Positions 47,375 to 56,525 are shown, counted from the stretch's first letter. The stretch: DNA of 64,000 nucleotides from Nesterenkonia sandarakina (GCF_013410215.1 NZ_JACCFQ010000001.1:1984001-2048000); one strand, 5' to 3'. Numbers and translations: made by a program. Notes: generated by a model from the sequence alone, not told the origin.

Positions 47375-50300
47375 GTGCACCGCAGCGACCCCTTCGTGGG
47401 CAGGCTTGAGGAGATCGAGCTGATCCGCCGCGCGGCGGACCGGGCGCGGCAGGGCAAGGCGCAGTTCGTGGTCATCGAAGGCTTCACCGGGTCCGGGAAG
47501 ACCCGGCTGCTGCACCAGGCGATGGAGGCCTACCCGGACTGGAACGAGCGCACCATCCTGCTCGATGAGTCCTTCAGCGCCCGGGCCGGGTCTGCGATCC
47601 ACCACCTGCTCGGGGCGGGATCCCCCGGCCCGACTGAGCTTGAGGACCTCCTGGCCAGCGGGTTCGATGCGGCGCGGAACCTGCAGCGGCCCTACCTGAT
47701 GAGCGTGAAGAACCTGCACCTGGTCGATGAGGTCTCCGCCGAGGCGCTCTGGCGGGCACTGAGCATCTTCCAGAACGGACCGGTGCTGGTGGTGCTGAGC
47801 ACCCAGGGCTCGACGCGTCCGGAGGTCCAGCGGCTCATCCGACTGGCCCAGGCCAGTCCCCGAGGCACCTACATCGGCCTGCAGCCGCTCGCCCTGCGAG
47901 AGGTCGGTGAGCTGCTGGGGGCGTACTCCAAGCTGCCGATCGCGGCGTCGGTGGCGGGAGCGGTGCTGCGGGAGACCGACGGCTATCCCGGCCTGGTGGA
48001 ACAGGTGGGACGCTGGCTGCGTCGGGTGCCCGCCGGGGCGCGCAGCATCGACCAGGCGCTGGCCGCCACAGTGCGCTCAGCTGACTACAGCGGAATGCAC
48101 CGGGACGTGCTCATCCAGATGGACCGGCTCGAGGAGGCGGATCGTCGAGCGGTGACGCTGCTGGCCGCCGCCGACACCTCGCTGAGCCGGAGCCAGATCG
48201 AGGCGGCACTGGGCGCCACGGTGGACCCTGCCGCCCTGTTAGGGACTGCCCTGCTCAGCTGGGAGGAGCTCACCGGCCGCTACTCGGTGCCACGGCGTTC
48301 CCTGAGCCGGGCGGTGCTCAGCGGGACCCCGGAGGTGGAGCGGGCGGAGCTGCTGCACGCTCTTGCCGGGGTGCTCACCGGGGAGGAGTCGGTGCGCCAC
48401 CTGGCCGAAGCGATTCGACGGGATCCCTCCCGGGGTGCGGCGGATCAGGTCATCGCGCAGCTGCAGGACCACGCGCGCCAGGCCGCCCGACGGCACGACT
48501 TCCGGGAAGCATTCGACCACATCATGGCAGCGATCGCGATGGCCCCTTTCGATGCGGAGTCACTCGCTCTGCTCGCGGGCCTGGCCGTGCGGACCAACCG
48601 GATCTCGGCTCTGCTCGCCCTGGAGTCTCCGATGCGCACGATGCCGGAGTCCACCGGCCGCTCAGGGATCCTGGCGCTGATGCTGCTGGAGCAGTCCGAT
48701 CTGGAGGGGGCGCTGAAGGAGCTGGAATCGGTGCCGGCCCAGCCTGACGCTGGGCTGCCCATCTATGCCGAGGCGGTCATCGAGGTCAACGCCCGGCTCT
48801 ACGCGGAGTCGCGTCGGGACCGAGGTGCTGCGCTGGCGCATGATGTCTCTGCTGCACTGACCGAGGTGCTGCGCTCCTCCGAGGGAGCGGGCCTGGTCGG
48901 TGAGATCTGGAGCCGGGATCAGCTGCACGGCATGGAGTCCCTGAACAGCCTCTGGCTCGGCTTCTCGGCAGTGGACCCCGGGGATGCGCTCACCATGATC
49001 GACCGGGTCTGCGCCGCCCTGGAGCAGCTGCGTGGCAGGGTCGGCGTGGAGCGTTTCGACGCCTCGCTGCATGCGGTGCGCGGGGCACTCTACCGCCAGG
49101 TCGGTCAGGAGGACTGCGCCTACCAGGACCTCAGCGTGGCTGCCGCGCAGGACGGCACCAACAGTTACGTGATGTACGCCCGCTCTCAGCTGGCGCTGCT
49201 GCTCTTCAGCTCGGCCTATTGGGATGAGGCCGAACAGATGGCGGACCGCGCGGCGGGGGAGGCCCTGTGCCGTGGCGAGAACGCCGTCTCCCATGTGGCC
49301 TACGCGGTCTCGGCCGTCGTGCCGGCGGCGCGGGGGGAGGTGGAGAAGGTCCGGGCCCGGCTCGAGGTGCTGCGCGAGAGCCGGTTCGCGAAGGGTCCGC
49401 TGGTCACCGGGACCCTCGACTGGGTGGAGGCGTGCCTGGCCGCCTCCCAGTCCGACTTTCGAGGGGTCGCCCGGAACCTGCTGAGCATGCGCAATGACGG
49501 CACCGCCTGGTGGGCGATGGAGCCGCAGGCGGTGAGCATGTTGGCACGTGCGCTCCACGTCAGCGGGTGGGCCGCGATGCTGCCGGCGCTGCTGCGCAGT
49601 GCCGAGGACGACGCCGGCGTCGTGGACTTCCAGCGCCATCTGACCACCCCGTACCTCAGAGGCTTCGAACGCTGGGGAGCCGATGCCCCGAGGGAGGCGA
49701 TGGACTGCTTCCTGGAGGTGCTGCGCGGCTATGACGCCGCCGGATCCATCCGACCCACCCAGCCACCGGGGGAGGGCGGGGGTTTCCGGATCTTCCGGGC
49801 GATGCTGAGCATCGACATCGCCACACTGGCGGCGGCCTACCCGCAGGAGCTGGCCCGGCATCGGGCCACCGCTTTGGAGCTCGCGGTGTGGGCGGCCTCG
49901 GTGCTGCAGTCCTGCGGAGCCGATTCGCAGCTGGACCGCGCCAACCAGCTCATGGAGATGCTGCGTCCCCGGATCATGCAGGGGCCGCCGCGTCCCGGGG
50001 CGAGCGCGGGCGCCTCGTCGGTGGCGGGAGCATCGTTGAACCGGGCGGGGCGGGGGACCTCGGCGCCTGGATCACCGGAGCTGTCCACCTCCGGCCGGAT
50101 GCCTGCGCCCAGCACCGCAGACGCCACCTCCGGCGCCGTGCCTGCGGAACCCGCTGCGCGCAGCGCAGCGCAGCCCGGTGGGCGTCTGGTCGCGTGGGCG
50201 CCCCGGGGAGTCTCGGCGATGACCGATCCGGTGCTCAGCCCGCGCGCCGAGGAGGCGCTGCATGGCCTCTCCCGGCGCGAACGTCAGGTCTCGCTGCTGG

Positions 50301-50455
50301 TCTCGGAGGGCCGGACCAACCGCGAGGTCGCGGAGCAGCTGGTGCTCTCGGTGCGCACCGTGGAGTACCACGTGGCCAACGCGATGACGAAGCTGAAGAT
50401 CCACTCCCGCCGCGAGCTTCGAGGCCTGATCGGCGGGGATCGCGCCCCGAGGTGA
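47375..50455 (+). CDS. LuxR-family regulator with N-terminal AAA-type ATPase (LAL type)
   Basis: This 1026-residue protein resembles the large ATP-binding LuxR regulators. Residues about 5-240 form an AAA/STAND-like ATPase with Walker A GFTGSGKT (36-43) and a PVLVVLSTQ strand. A long helical, TPR-like middle (about 320-860) lacks clear motifs, a Gly/Ser/Pro-rich linker (about 870-945) follows, and the C-terminus is a LuxR helix-turn-helix (LSRRERQVSLLVSEGRTNREVAEQLVLSVRTVEYHV). The canonical Walker B acid is not clear: the expected strand reads LMSVKNLHLVDE. No obvious target lies beside it. The neighbouring rpe-def block is on the other strand. Its effector and targets cannot be read from sequence. 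Confidence 0.85.
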   Translation: MHRSDPFVGRLEEIELIRRAADRARQGKAQFVVIEGFTGSGKTRLLHQAMEAYPDWNERTILLDESFSARAGSAIHHLLGAGSPGPTELEDLLASGFDAARNLQRPYLMSVKNLHLVDEVSAEALWRALSIFQNGPVLVVLSTQGSTRPEVQRLIRLAQASPRGTYIGLQPLALREVGELLGAYSKLPIAASVAGAVLRETDGYPGLVEQVGRWLRRVPAGARSIDQALAATVRSADYSGMHRDVLIQMDRLEEADRRAVTLLAAADTSLSRSQIEAALGATVDPAALLGTALLSWEELTGRYSVPRRSLSRAVLSGTPEVERAELLHALAGVLTGEESVRHLAEAIRRDPSRGAADQVIAQLQDHARQAARRHDFREAFDHIMAAIAMAPFDAESLALLAGLAVRTNRISALLALESPMRTMPESTGRSGILALMLLEQSDLEGALKELESVPAQPDAGLPIYAEAVIEVNARLYAESRRDRGAALAHDVSAALTEVLRSSEGAGLVGEIWSRDQLHGMESLNSLWLGFSAVDPGDALTMIDRVCAALEQLRGRVGVERFDASLHAVRGALYRQVGQEDCAYQDLSVAAAQDGTNSYVMYARSQLALLLFSSAYWDEAEQMADRAAGEALCRGENAVSHVAYAVSAVVPAARGEVEKVRARLEVLRESRFAKGPLVTGTLDWVEACLAASQSDFRGVARNLLSMRNDGTAWWAMEPQAVSMLARALHVSGWAAMLPALLRSAEDDAGVVDFQRHLTTPYLRGFERWGADAPREAMDCFLEVLRGYDAAGSIRPTQPPGEGGGFRIFRAMLSIDIATLAAAYPQELARHRATALELAVWAASVLQSCGADSQLDRANQLMEMLRPRIMQGPPRPGASAGASSVAGASLNRAGRGTSAPGSPELSTSGRMPAPSTADATSGAVPAEPAARSAAQPGGRLVAWAPRGVSAMTDPVLSPRAEEALHGLSRRERQVSLLVSEGRTNREVAEQLVLSVRTVEYHVANAMTKLKIHSRRELRGLIGGDRAPR

Positions 50456-50467
50456 TCTCTGGCGGCC

Positions 50468-51121
50468 TCAGCCGGCGAGGCTGCGCAGCTGCGCGATCGC
50501 CGCGGCGGCGTCGGGGGCTGAATACACCGCCGAGCCGGCCACAAAGGTGTCCGCACCGGCCTCGGCCGCGCGCTGGATCGTCTCGGCGCTGATGCCGCCG
50601 TCGACCTGGAGCGCCACGGTCCCGCCCTGATCATCCACGGCCTTCCGGGCCCGGCGGATCTTGGGCAGGATCAGGTCTAAGAAGCTCTGTCCGCCGAACC
50701 CGGGCTCCACCGTCATCAGCAGCAGCATGTCCAGCTCCCCGAGCATGTCCAGGTACGGCTCGATCCCGGTGGCAGGCTTCAGCGCCATGGCGGACCGGGA
50801 CCCCTGCGCGCGCAGCTCGCGGGCGAGCCGGATCGGCGCCCCGGCCGCTTCAGCATGGAAGGTCACGGACTCACAGCCGAGCTCGGCGTACTGCGGTGCC
50901 CAGGTGTCCGGGTCCTCGATCATCAGGTGGATGTCCAGGGGCAGCTCGGTGGCCGCGCGCAGGGACTTCACCACCGGCAGGCCGATGGTCAGGTTCGGCA
51001 CGAAGTGGTTGTCCATCACGTCGACATGCACCGCATCGGCAGAGCTGATCCGGGACAGCTCGGTGGCCAGGTTCGCGAAGTCGGCGCTGAGGATGCTGGG
51101 GTGGATGCGTGGGCTGATCAC
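50468..51121 (-). CDS. rpe: Ribulose-phosphate 3-epimerase
   Basis: This 217-residue TIM-barrel enzyme of the pentose phosphate pathway interconverts ribulose-5-phosphate and xylulose-5-phosphate. [49 protein letters not shown] and [11 protein letters not shown] are the family motifs, carrying the metal-binding His/Asp residues. Its GTG start overlaps the rsmB stop by four bases. It ends the minus-strand unit nuclease-def-fmt-rsmB-rpe and converges with the LuxR-type gene. Confidence 0.95.
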   Translation of the reverse strand: MISPRIHPSILSADFANLATELSRISSADAVHVDVMDNHFVPNLTIGLPVVKSLRAATELPLDIHLMIEDPDTWAPQYAELGCESVTFHAEAAGAPIRLARELRAQGSRSAMALKPATGIEPYLDMLGELDMLLLMTVEPGFGGQSFLDLILPKIRRARKAVDDQGGTVALQVDGGISAETIQRAAEAGADTFVAGSAVYSAPDAAAAIAQLRSLAG

Positions 51122-52848
51122 AGGGCGATCCTACCGCCGGGGTGCTCCGCGACGTCGTCGGAGTCCTGGGGCTGGTCGGACTTCTGGGACTGGTGCGAGG
51201 CTGAGGCATCCTTCGCGTCCACCGGACGCTGGAGCAGCGCGAAGAACATCGCATCGGTGCCGTGGATATGCGGCCAGAGCTGCAGGCAGCGCGCGGCGGT
51301 CTGGCTGCCGGCGCCGGCAGGCGCATCGCGCAGCAGCTGGGCACCTGCGTCCTCGGCGGCGGCGCGCATCGGGCCGTGGGCGTCGAGCAGCTCCAGCTCC
51401 GGGTGGCGTCGCAGCAGGTCATCGACCTGGATCACGGTCTCGGCCATATGCGGTGAGCAGGTGACGTAGGCCAGCAGCCCTCCGGGAGCCAGTGCCCCGA
51501 CGGCCGCGTCGAGCAGCTCATGCTGCAGCGCGGTCAGGCCGGCGAGGTCTCCGGGGGTGCGGCGCCAGCGGGCCTCGGGCCGGCGCCGCAGCGCGCCCAG
51601 GCCGGTGCAGGGTGCATCGACCAGGATCCGCTGGAAGCCGGTGCCGGTCGGCTCCTCGCCGATGGTGCGGCCATCGCCGGTGCGCACGGTCCAGGCCTGG
51701 TGGTCCACTGCCTGCAGCGCCTGGCTCACCAGCTTGGCACGGTGCGCGGCAGGTTCGTTGGCGAGCACGGTGGCACCGCGCTGGGCGGCCAGCGCGGCCA
51801 GCAGTGCCGCCTTGCCGCCCGGGCCGGCGCACAGGTCGAGCCAACGCTCTGCGCCCTGGCCCGGATCCGGCAGCTCTGCGGCGGCCAGGGCGCGGGTGAC
51901 CCATTGCGAGCCGATGTCCTGGACCCGCAGCTGACCTTCCCGGGTGCCGGGCAGCCGAGCGATGTCACCGCCGCGGAAGATCGCGGCCCCGGTCAGCGCG
52001 CTGGAGGCCACGGCCCCGGCCTCCTGGGCGCTGCGCAGCCGGTCACCCTCGACCGAGCTGGTGCCGGGGAGCTCCACCAGGTGGACCTCGGGGGCGGCGT
52101 TGTTCGCGCGCAGCAGCGCCTCGAGCTCGTCGCCGCGGCCATCGGCGCGCAGCGACTGCCGCAGGGCACGCACCACCCAGGCCGGGTGGGCGTGGGTGAG
52201 CGCGAGGGCGTCGTCGCCGCTCAGGTCGCGCTCGGCTGAGAGCGTCCGGGTCCAGTCCTGGAGAGTCCGGGCACTGACCTTGCGTAGCACGGCATTGACC
52301 AGCCCGCTGGGGCCGGCGCCGATCTCGGCGCGCACCAGCGCCACGGTCTCATCCACCGCGGCGTGGGTCTCCACCCGCATGTTCAGCAGCTGGTGGGCGC
52401 CCAGTCGCAGCGCGTCCAGCACCGGGGCGTCGAGCTGATCGAGGGGCCGGTCCACGCAGGCGCTGAGGATCGCGTCGTAGGTGCCGGTGCCGCGCAGGGT
52501 GCCGTAGGTCAGCTCGGTGGCGAAGCCGGCGTCGCGCTTGTCCAGCCGCCGACGCCGGATCTCGGCGGGCAGCGTGAGGTTGGCGTAGGCGTCGTCCCGG
52601 CTGACCGCGCGCAGCACGGTGTAGGCCGTGAGCCGGGCCGGATCCGCCCGGCGTTTGCGCTGGGCTGGAGCCGCGGCGCTGAACCGACGTCCACCTGTGC
52701 CGCCGCCCTGATCGGACCTGCGCTGATCTGCCCTGCCCTGGCCTGACTTGCCCTGGCCGGGGGAGCTCTTCGCGCCGCGATTGCGTTCCCGGCCCTTCTC
52801 ATTCCTGCGGCTGGGCTGCTGGGCGGAGTCTCGGCCGGCGTGGCTCAT
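51118..52848 (-). CDS. rsmB: 16S rRNA (cytosine-5)-methyltransferase RsmB (Sun)
   Basis: This 576-residue enzyme has a basic disordered N-terminus of about 70 residues, a NusB-like RNA-binding domain ([23 protein letters not shown], to about 215) and a Rossmann methyltransferase domain. [15 protein letters not shown] binds [23 protein letters not shown] holds one catalytic Cys, and [11 protein letters not shown] the other. It methylates C967 of 16S rRNA by analogy with E. coli. The fmt-rsmB order is widely conserved. It overlaps both neighbours by four bases. Confidence 0.93.
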   Translation of the reverse strand: MSHAGRDSAQQPSRRNEKGRERNRGAKSSPGQGKSGQGRADQRRSDQGGGTGGRRFSAAAPAQRKRRADPARLTAYTVLRAVSRDDAYANLTLPAEIRRRRLDKRDAGFATELTYGTLRGTGTYDAILSACVDRPLDQLDAPVLDALRLGAHQLLNMRVETHAAVDETVALVRAEIGAGPSGLVNAVLRKVSARTLQDWTRTLSAERDLSGDDALALTHAHPAWVVRALRQSLRADGRGDELEALLRANNAAPEVHLVELPGTSSVEGDRLRSAQEAGAVASSALTGAAIFRGGDIARLPGTREGQLRVQDIGSQWVTRALAAAELPDPGQGAERWLDLCAGPGGKAALLAALAAQRGATVLANEPAAHRAKLVSQALQAVDHQAWTVRTGDGRTIGEEPTGTGFQRILVDAPCTGLGALRRRPEARWRRTPGDLAGLTALQHELLDAAVGALAPGGLLAYVTCSPHMAETVIQVDDLLRRHPELELLDAHGPMRAAAEDAGAQLLRDAPAGAGSQTAARCLQLWPHIHGTDAMFFALLQRPVDAKDASASHQSQKSDQPQDSDDVAEHPGGRIAL

Positions 52849-53981
52849 CGGGTGTGCCCTTCCGTGGGGTGCGTGGCAGTCGTGGCAGTCTCAACGGTCT
52901 CGGTGCTCTTCGCCTGCCCAGGCAGGCTCTGCTCAGGACGGTCCTGCTCCGGTCCGCCCAGGAGCACCTCGCCGTGCAGGCCGCGGTGCCAGTCGGCGGC
53001 GTTGAGCATCTGCTTGCCTGCCGGCTGCACGCTGCTGAGCACCACATCGGCGCCGTCGCCGGCACGGAACCCGATCACCGGGGTGGCGCCGGGCTGTTCC
53101 GGGGCAAGCTCTCGCACCTCGCCGATCTGCGCCGCAGACTCCTCGGTCCCCGGCGCCGTCTCGGGGCGGTGGAGCCTGGCGACGCCGAGCTTGACCCGCT
53201 GATCACCGTTCAAGGTCCAGGCGCCGGGTTCGGGGATGGTCGCGTTGATCCGATTCACGAGCTCGGCGGCTGGGCGGCGCGGGTCGATGAAGGCGTCTGC
53301 GGCGGTCAGCTTCGGAGCGTAGCTGGGCTCACCGATCTGGGGCTCGGGAGTGGAGGTGCCGGCGAGCAGGTCTGGCAGCAGCACCATCAACAGGGAGGAC
53401 CCCAGGACCGTGAGCTCCTCGAGGACCGTCCCCGCGGAGGTCGCCTCGCCGATCTGGTGGCGGCAGATCCCGTGGATGGGCCCGGTGTCCATGCCGCGTT
53501 CCAGCTGGAACACCGTGGCCGCGGTCTCGGTCTGACCAGCCAGCATGGTGTGGGGCACCGGCGCCGCGCCGCGGTGCAGCGGGAGGGCGGAGTAGTGCAG
53601 GTTCACCCAGCCGCGGGCGGGGACCTCGAGCGCGGCACCGGGCAGCAGGGCGCCATAGGCCACGACGACGCCGAGGGTGGCCTCCGCCGCGGCGAGCTCC
53701 GCGGTGATCTCGGCGTCCACGACGTCAGCCTTGATCACGTGGATCCCGGCCTCCTCGGCGACCGCAGCCACCGGGGACTGGGTCAGCTTGCGCCGTCGCC
53801 CCACGGGAGCGTCAGGCCTGGTGAGCACCGCTGCCACCTCGGCGCCCGCCCGCAGCATGGTGCGCAGGGCGCTGGCGGCGATCTCCGGGGTTCCGGCGAA
53901 GATGATCCGGCCCGGACCGGGTCTGGTGCCGCGGGTCTCCGCGCGCGCCTCGGCCAAGGTGTCTTCGGTGAACTGCTGCAT
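52845..53981 (-). CDS. fmt: Methionyl-tRNA formyltransferase
   Basis: This 378-residue enzyme formylates initiator Met-tRNA. IIFAGTPEIAASALRTML opens the catalytic fold, the Asn/His pair is in NLHYSALPLHRGAAPVPHT and the catalytic Asp in MDTGPIH. The C-terminal OB-like domain binds tRNA. A start at 53981 gives about 24 extra N-terminal residues before the core. GTGs or ATGs closer to the core are not obvious, so the first ATG is kept. It lies 17 bases downstream of def, the deformylase that later removes the formyl group. Confidence 0.93.
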   Translation of the reverse strand: MQQFTEDTLAEARAETRGTRPGPGRIIFAGTPEIAASALRTMLRAGAEVAAVLTRPDAPVGRRRKLTQSPVAAVAEEAGIHVIKADVVDAEITAELAAAEATLGVVVAYGALLPGAALEVPARGWVNLHYSALPLHRGAAPVPHTMLAGQTETAATVFQLERGMDTGPIHGICRHQIGEATSAGTVLEELTVLGSSLLMVLLPDLLAGTSTPEPQIGEPSYAPKLTAADAFIDPRRPAAELVNRINATIPEPGAWTLNGDQRVKLGVARLHRPETAPGTEESAAQIGEVRELAPEQPGATPVIGFRAGDGADVVLSSVQPAGKQMLNAADWHRGLHGEVLLGGPEQDRPEQSLPGQAKSTETVETATTATHPTEGHTR

Positions 53982-53998
53982 GATGTGTCAGGGGCCTT

Positions 53999-54601
53999 TC
54001 AGGAGGCGAAGAAGCTGCTGTGGCGGCTCGTGCGGGAGTCGCGGGTCTGATCGATGGCCTGGCCGTAGTCGCGGGAGCGCAGGGCCCGGAACGCGGTGAC
54101 CTTGTCCTGCCCGGTGAGTCGATCCACGAAGAGCCGGCCATCGAGGTGGTCCACCTCGTGCTGGAAACATGCCGCCAACAACCCGGTGGCCTCCAGGGTG
54201 AGCTTCTCGCCCTCGGCGTCCGTGCCGGTGAGCGTCACCTGCTGGGCGCGCACCACCGGGGCATAGATCTCGGCCACCGAGAGGCACCCTTCTCGGAGCA
54301 GGTTCTCACCTTCGGCCTCGCCGCGTTCGGGCGCCCGCGCGGTGAACCGGCTCTCGCCGCGCAGGGTGAGCTTGGGATTGACCACGGCGCCGCGGACACC
54401 GGCCACGTCGAAGGTGAAGATCCTGCGGCTGACGCCGACCTGTGGGGCGGCGAGCCCGATGCCGGCGACCGCGTCCATGGTCTCGAACATGTCGGCGATC
54501 AGCTCCCGGATGCTCTCATCCACGGCCGGCACTGGGGTCGCGGGGGTGCGCAGCACCGGGTCGCCGATCATGCGGATGCTCAGGACAGTCATGGGGGACA
54601 T
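53999..54601 (-). CDS. def: Peptide deformylase
   Basis: This 200-residue metalloprotease removes the formyl group from nascent proteins. Its three motifs are intact: GIGLAAPQ, EGCLS (metal-binding Cys) and QHEVDHLDG (two metal-binding His and the catalytic Glu). I choose the ATG at 54601, which has a GGAG about ten bases upstream and does not overlap the preceding gene. ATGs at 54592 and 54622 are alternatives. The protein ends with about 25 residues rich in Ser, Arg and Asp beyond the family core. Confidence 0.94.
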   Translation of the reverse strand: MSPMTVLSIRMIGDPVLRTPATPVPAVDESIRELIADMFETMDAVAGIGLAAPQVGVSRRIFTFDVAGVRGAVVNPKLTLRGESRFTARAPERGEAEGENLLREGCLSVAEIYAPVVRAQQVTLTGTDAEGEKLTLEATGLLAACFQHEVDHLDGRLFVDRLTGQDKVTAFRALRSRDYGQAIDQTRDSRTSRHSSFFAS

Positions 54602-54605
54602 TCTG

Positions 54606-55478
54606 TCATTCTCCAGGGACACCCCCGGGTGGGCGGGGCAGCGGAGGCGGCGAGATCGGACGCAGCGCGGTGCCTGCGGCCTGCGCCGACCTGCTGTGCT
54701 CCCAGACCTGACGCAGCGCCCAGAATTTGTGCCAGTGGGATTTCAGCACCGCGGGATTCGCCTGACTCGGGACCACCTCGGCCTCCGAGACCGCCACCGC
54801 CAGCAGGATCGGGTCCTCGCCATAGGGCCAGGGGCCCCACTGTCCGGTCCTGGCGTCGAGGAGCATCTCTTCGGCCTGCATGCCTGCCACCAGCTGCATC
54901 ACCACAGAGTCACTGAGCGGTTTGGCCCGTCCGTCCCGGGTCAGTCCCTTGGTCTTGAAGTCGATGATGCAGGTGCGCCCACCGATCTCGGCGATCAGGT
55001 CCAGCGTCCCGGCGTAGCCCTGGGTGTGGTTCCAGACCGTCACCTCGGCGGCGAGCGGGACCACCCCGTAGAGCTGCCACCATTCGTCGAAGCGGTCCGC
55101 GTAGCTGGCTTCCCGGTGCTCCGCGAGCACCCGTCGGGCCGCACCGGCCTCCTGGCCGACACCCAGGGCCTCGAGGGCGACCTGCTCGGCATAGTTGTGC
55201 ACCCGATCTCCGCGCGCCGCGGCGGCGTCACGAAAGCGTTCCGCCGCGGAGGAGGCTTCCCGGGCCAGTCTCTTCAACTCGGCGGGGGAGCCCACTGCGC
55301 CGGCCAGACGCTGGTCACCGGAGAGCTCGGCCGTAGCCATATGCCCGGCCCAGCCGGTCAGGTCCTTGTGCTCCTGGGAGATCACCGTGGTGATCGAGGG
55401 CACCTCGGGGGAGCTGCCGATGGCACGGGAGTACATGCGGCCGTAGTCGGTGGCGTGGGCGAGGCTGGGCTGTGTCAT
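54606..55478 (-). CDS. Probable PD-(D/E)XK nuclease-superfamily protein
   Basis: I recognise no named family. This 290-residue protein has the segment GYAGTLDLIAEIGGRTCIIDFKTK in the second half, which fits the PD-(D/E)XK core of RecB- and Cas4-like nucleases: Asp in TLD, then Asp and Lys in IDFKT. A Gln further on (VVMQLVAGMQAEEM) sits where many members have the QxxxY-like helix. The N-terminal half is helical with many Ala and Glu. The ATG at 55478 has AGAGGTG directly upstream. The frame stays open above it only through repetitive DNA. It lies four to five bases before def and is probably co-transcribed with it. Confidence 0.65.
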   Translation of the reverse strand: MTQPSLAHATDYGRMYSRAIGSSPEVPSITTVISQEHKDLTGWAGHMATAELSGDQRLAGAVGSPAELKRLAREASSAAERFRDAAAARGDRVHNYAEQVALEALGVGQEAGAARRVLAEHREASYADRFDEWWQLYGVVPLAAEVTVWNHTQGYAGTLDLIAEIGGRTCIIDFKTKGLTRDGRAKPLSDSVVMQLVAGMQAEEMLLDARTGQWGPWPYGEDPILLAVAVSEAEVVPSQANPAVLKSHWHKFWALRQVWEHSRSAQAAGTALRPISPPPLPRPPGGVPGE

Positions 55479-55505
55479 CACCTCTAGTCTGTCACCTGCC
55501 CAGGA

Positions 55506-55544
55506 CACGCAGCGGCACGCAGCGGCACGCAGCGGCACGCCGCA
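55506..55544. repeat. 10-bp tandem repeat
   Basis: CACGCAGCGG is repeated three times without change, with a decayed fourth copy CACGCCGCAG. It lies in the gap between the nuclease-like gene and the tRNA cluster. Confidence 0.85.
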
Positions 55545-55659
55545 GACGCGCAGCTGACGCTCGGTGTCCCGGCGGAGAACCCGGTGGAGAAGCCGGCGGA
55601 GATTCCAGCGGAGAACCCAGCTCCAGCGGGGCTCGTCTGCATCTGCCGGGACTCGATCG

Positions 55660-55705
55660 GCGCCCTCTGCGAGGGCCGTCCGGCGCCCTCAGCGAGGGCC
55701 GTCCG
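55660..55705. repeat. Two tandem copies of a 23-bp unit
   Basis: The units start at 55660 and 55683, differ at one position and are followed by a third partial copy (GCGCCC). Each unit holds CGAGGGCCGTCCGGCGCCC, which is itself partly self-complementary. Confidence 0.85.
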
Positions 55706-55741
55706 GCGCCCGATTGGACGTGCGGCAGAGACCTGCGCTAT

Positions 55742-55761
55742 CGTTTCAAGTCGTTGAAACG
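55742..55761. repeat. 20-bp palindrome upstream of the tRNA cluster
   Basis: CGTTTCAA-GTCG-TTGAAACG has 8-bp perfect arms, 29 bases before the first tRNA-Gly. A second GAAACGA follows at 55765. The remainder of the 312-bp gap 55479-55790 contains a degenerate CGGnGGAGAA repeat near 55570-55620 and no gene. Confidence 0.7.
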
Positions 55762-55790
55762 CCGCGAAACGATGCGGTCGGGACAGCACT

Positions 55791-55864
55791 GCGGATGTAG
55801 CTCAGCTGGCTAGAGCATCACCTTGCCATGGTGAGGGTCGCGAGTTCGAATCTCGTCATCCGCT
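55791..55864 (+). tRNA. tRNA-Gly (anticodon GCC), copy 1
   Basis: Acceptor arms GCGGATG/CATCCGC, anticodon stem TCACC/GGTGA with loop TTGCCAT (anticodon GCC), T loop TTCGAAT in a GCGAG/CTCGT context, discriminator T. CCA is not encoded. The sequence is identical to copy 2. Confidence 0.97.
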
Positions 55865-55984
55865 CGCAGGAAACAAGCATGAGAGTATGAGAGGATTCTT
55901 GACGGAATCCTCGACGGTGTCAGGGCCTGACAAGGCCTTACCACTGAGGGTCGACCAAAGACCTTGAGGTCGGTGGTGGACTGC

Positions 55985-56055
55985 GGTGGGGTGGCCGAGT
56001 GGCGAGGCAGCGGCCTGCAAAGCCGTCAACGCGGGTTCGATTCCCGTCCCCACCT
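55985..56055 (+). tRNA. tRNA-Cys (anticodon GCA)
   Basis: Acceptor arms GGTGGGG/CCCCACC, anticodon loop CTGCAAA (anticodon GCA), T loop TTCGATT between CGGG and CCCG, discriminator T. The gene is 71 nt long. Confidence 0.97.
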
Positions 56056-56161
56056 CGCAGGTGTCTCCGGGTCATCGGGGGACAGCGGCAGAAGCAAAGA
56101 AACAGAACAGAATAGCGAAGCAGCACAGAACACGCCACGGTGGTCCACGGATCACGTACAG

Positions 56162-56233
56162 GCGCGATTAGCGCAGCGGTAGCGCGCTTCCCTGACACGG
56201 AAGAGGTCACTGGTTCGATCCCAGTATCGCGCA
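56162..56233 (+). tRNA. tRNA-Val (anticodon GAC)
   Basis: Acceptor arms GCGCGAT/ATCGCGC, anticodon stem CTTCC/GGAAG with loop CTGACAC (anticodon GAC), T loop TTCGATC between CTGG and CCAG, discriminator A. Confidence 0.97.
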
Positions 56234-56285
56234 CTGAGAGCAGGAAATGCGACCACCCCACGGTGGTAGGGCCTCCTGATCTCAT

Positions 56286-56359
56286 GCGGATGTAGCTCAG
56301 CTGGCTAGAGCATCACCTTGCCATGGTGAGGGTCGCGAGTTCGAATCTCGTCATCCGCT
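56286..56359 (+). tRNA. tRNA-Gly (anticodon GCC), copy 2
   Basis: All 74 bases are identical to the copy at 55791-55864, 495 bp upstream. The cluster order is Gly-Cys-Val-Gly, followed by a strong terminator. Confidence 0.97.
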
Positions 56360-56386
56360 CAGAAGGGCCGTCCGGCAGGCGGCGCA

Positions 56387-56424
56387 GCGAAGGGCCCGAG
56401 ACCACCAGGTCTCGGGCCCTTCGC
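56387..56424 (+). terminator. Terminator of the tRNA cluster
   Basis: GCGAAGGGCCCGAGACC (56387-56403) pairs perfectly with 56408-56424 over a four-base loop, a 17-bp stem followed by TTAT. It separates the tRNAs from the riboflavin operon. The next 100 bases must hold the rib promoter, but I cannot assign it with confidence. Confidence 0.75.
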
Positions 56425-56525
56425 TTATCTGCGCCCGGGCCCCTGCTCGTGCGCCCTCAGATTTCACCCACAGCGGGATCGGCCCGCCCCGCGGCGTGCA
56501 TGTGGCACACTTGGAGCTACACATT

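Noticed and set aside
55856-56285. Open frames antisense to the tRNA genes giving GTGIEPAL- and GNRTRV-like peptides
   Set aside because: These are well-known false proteins read from the reverse strand of tRNA genes.
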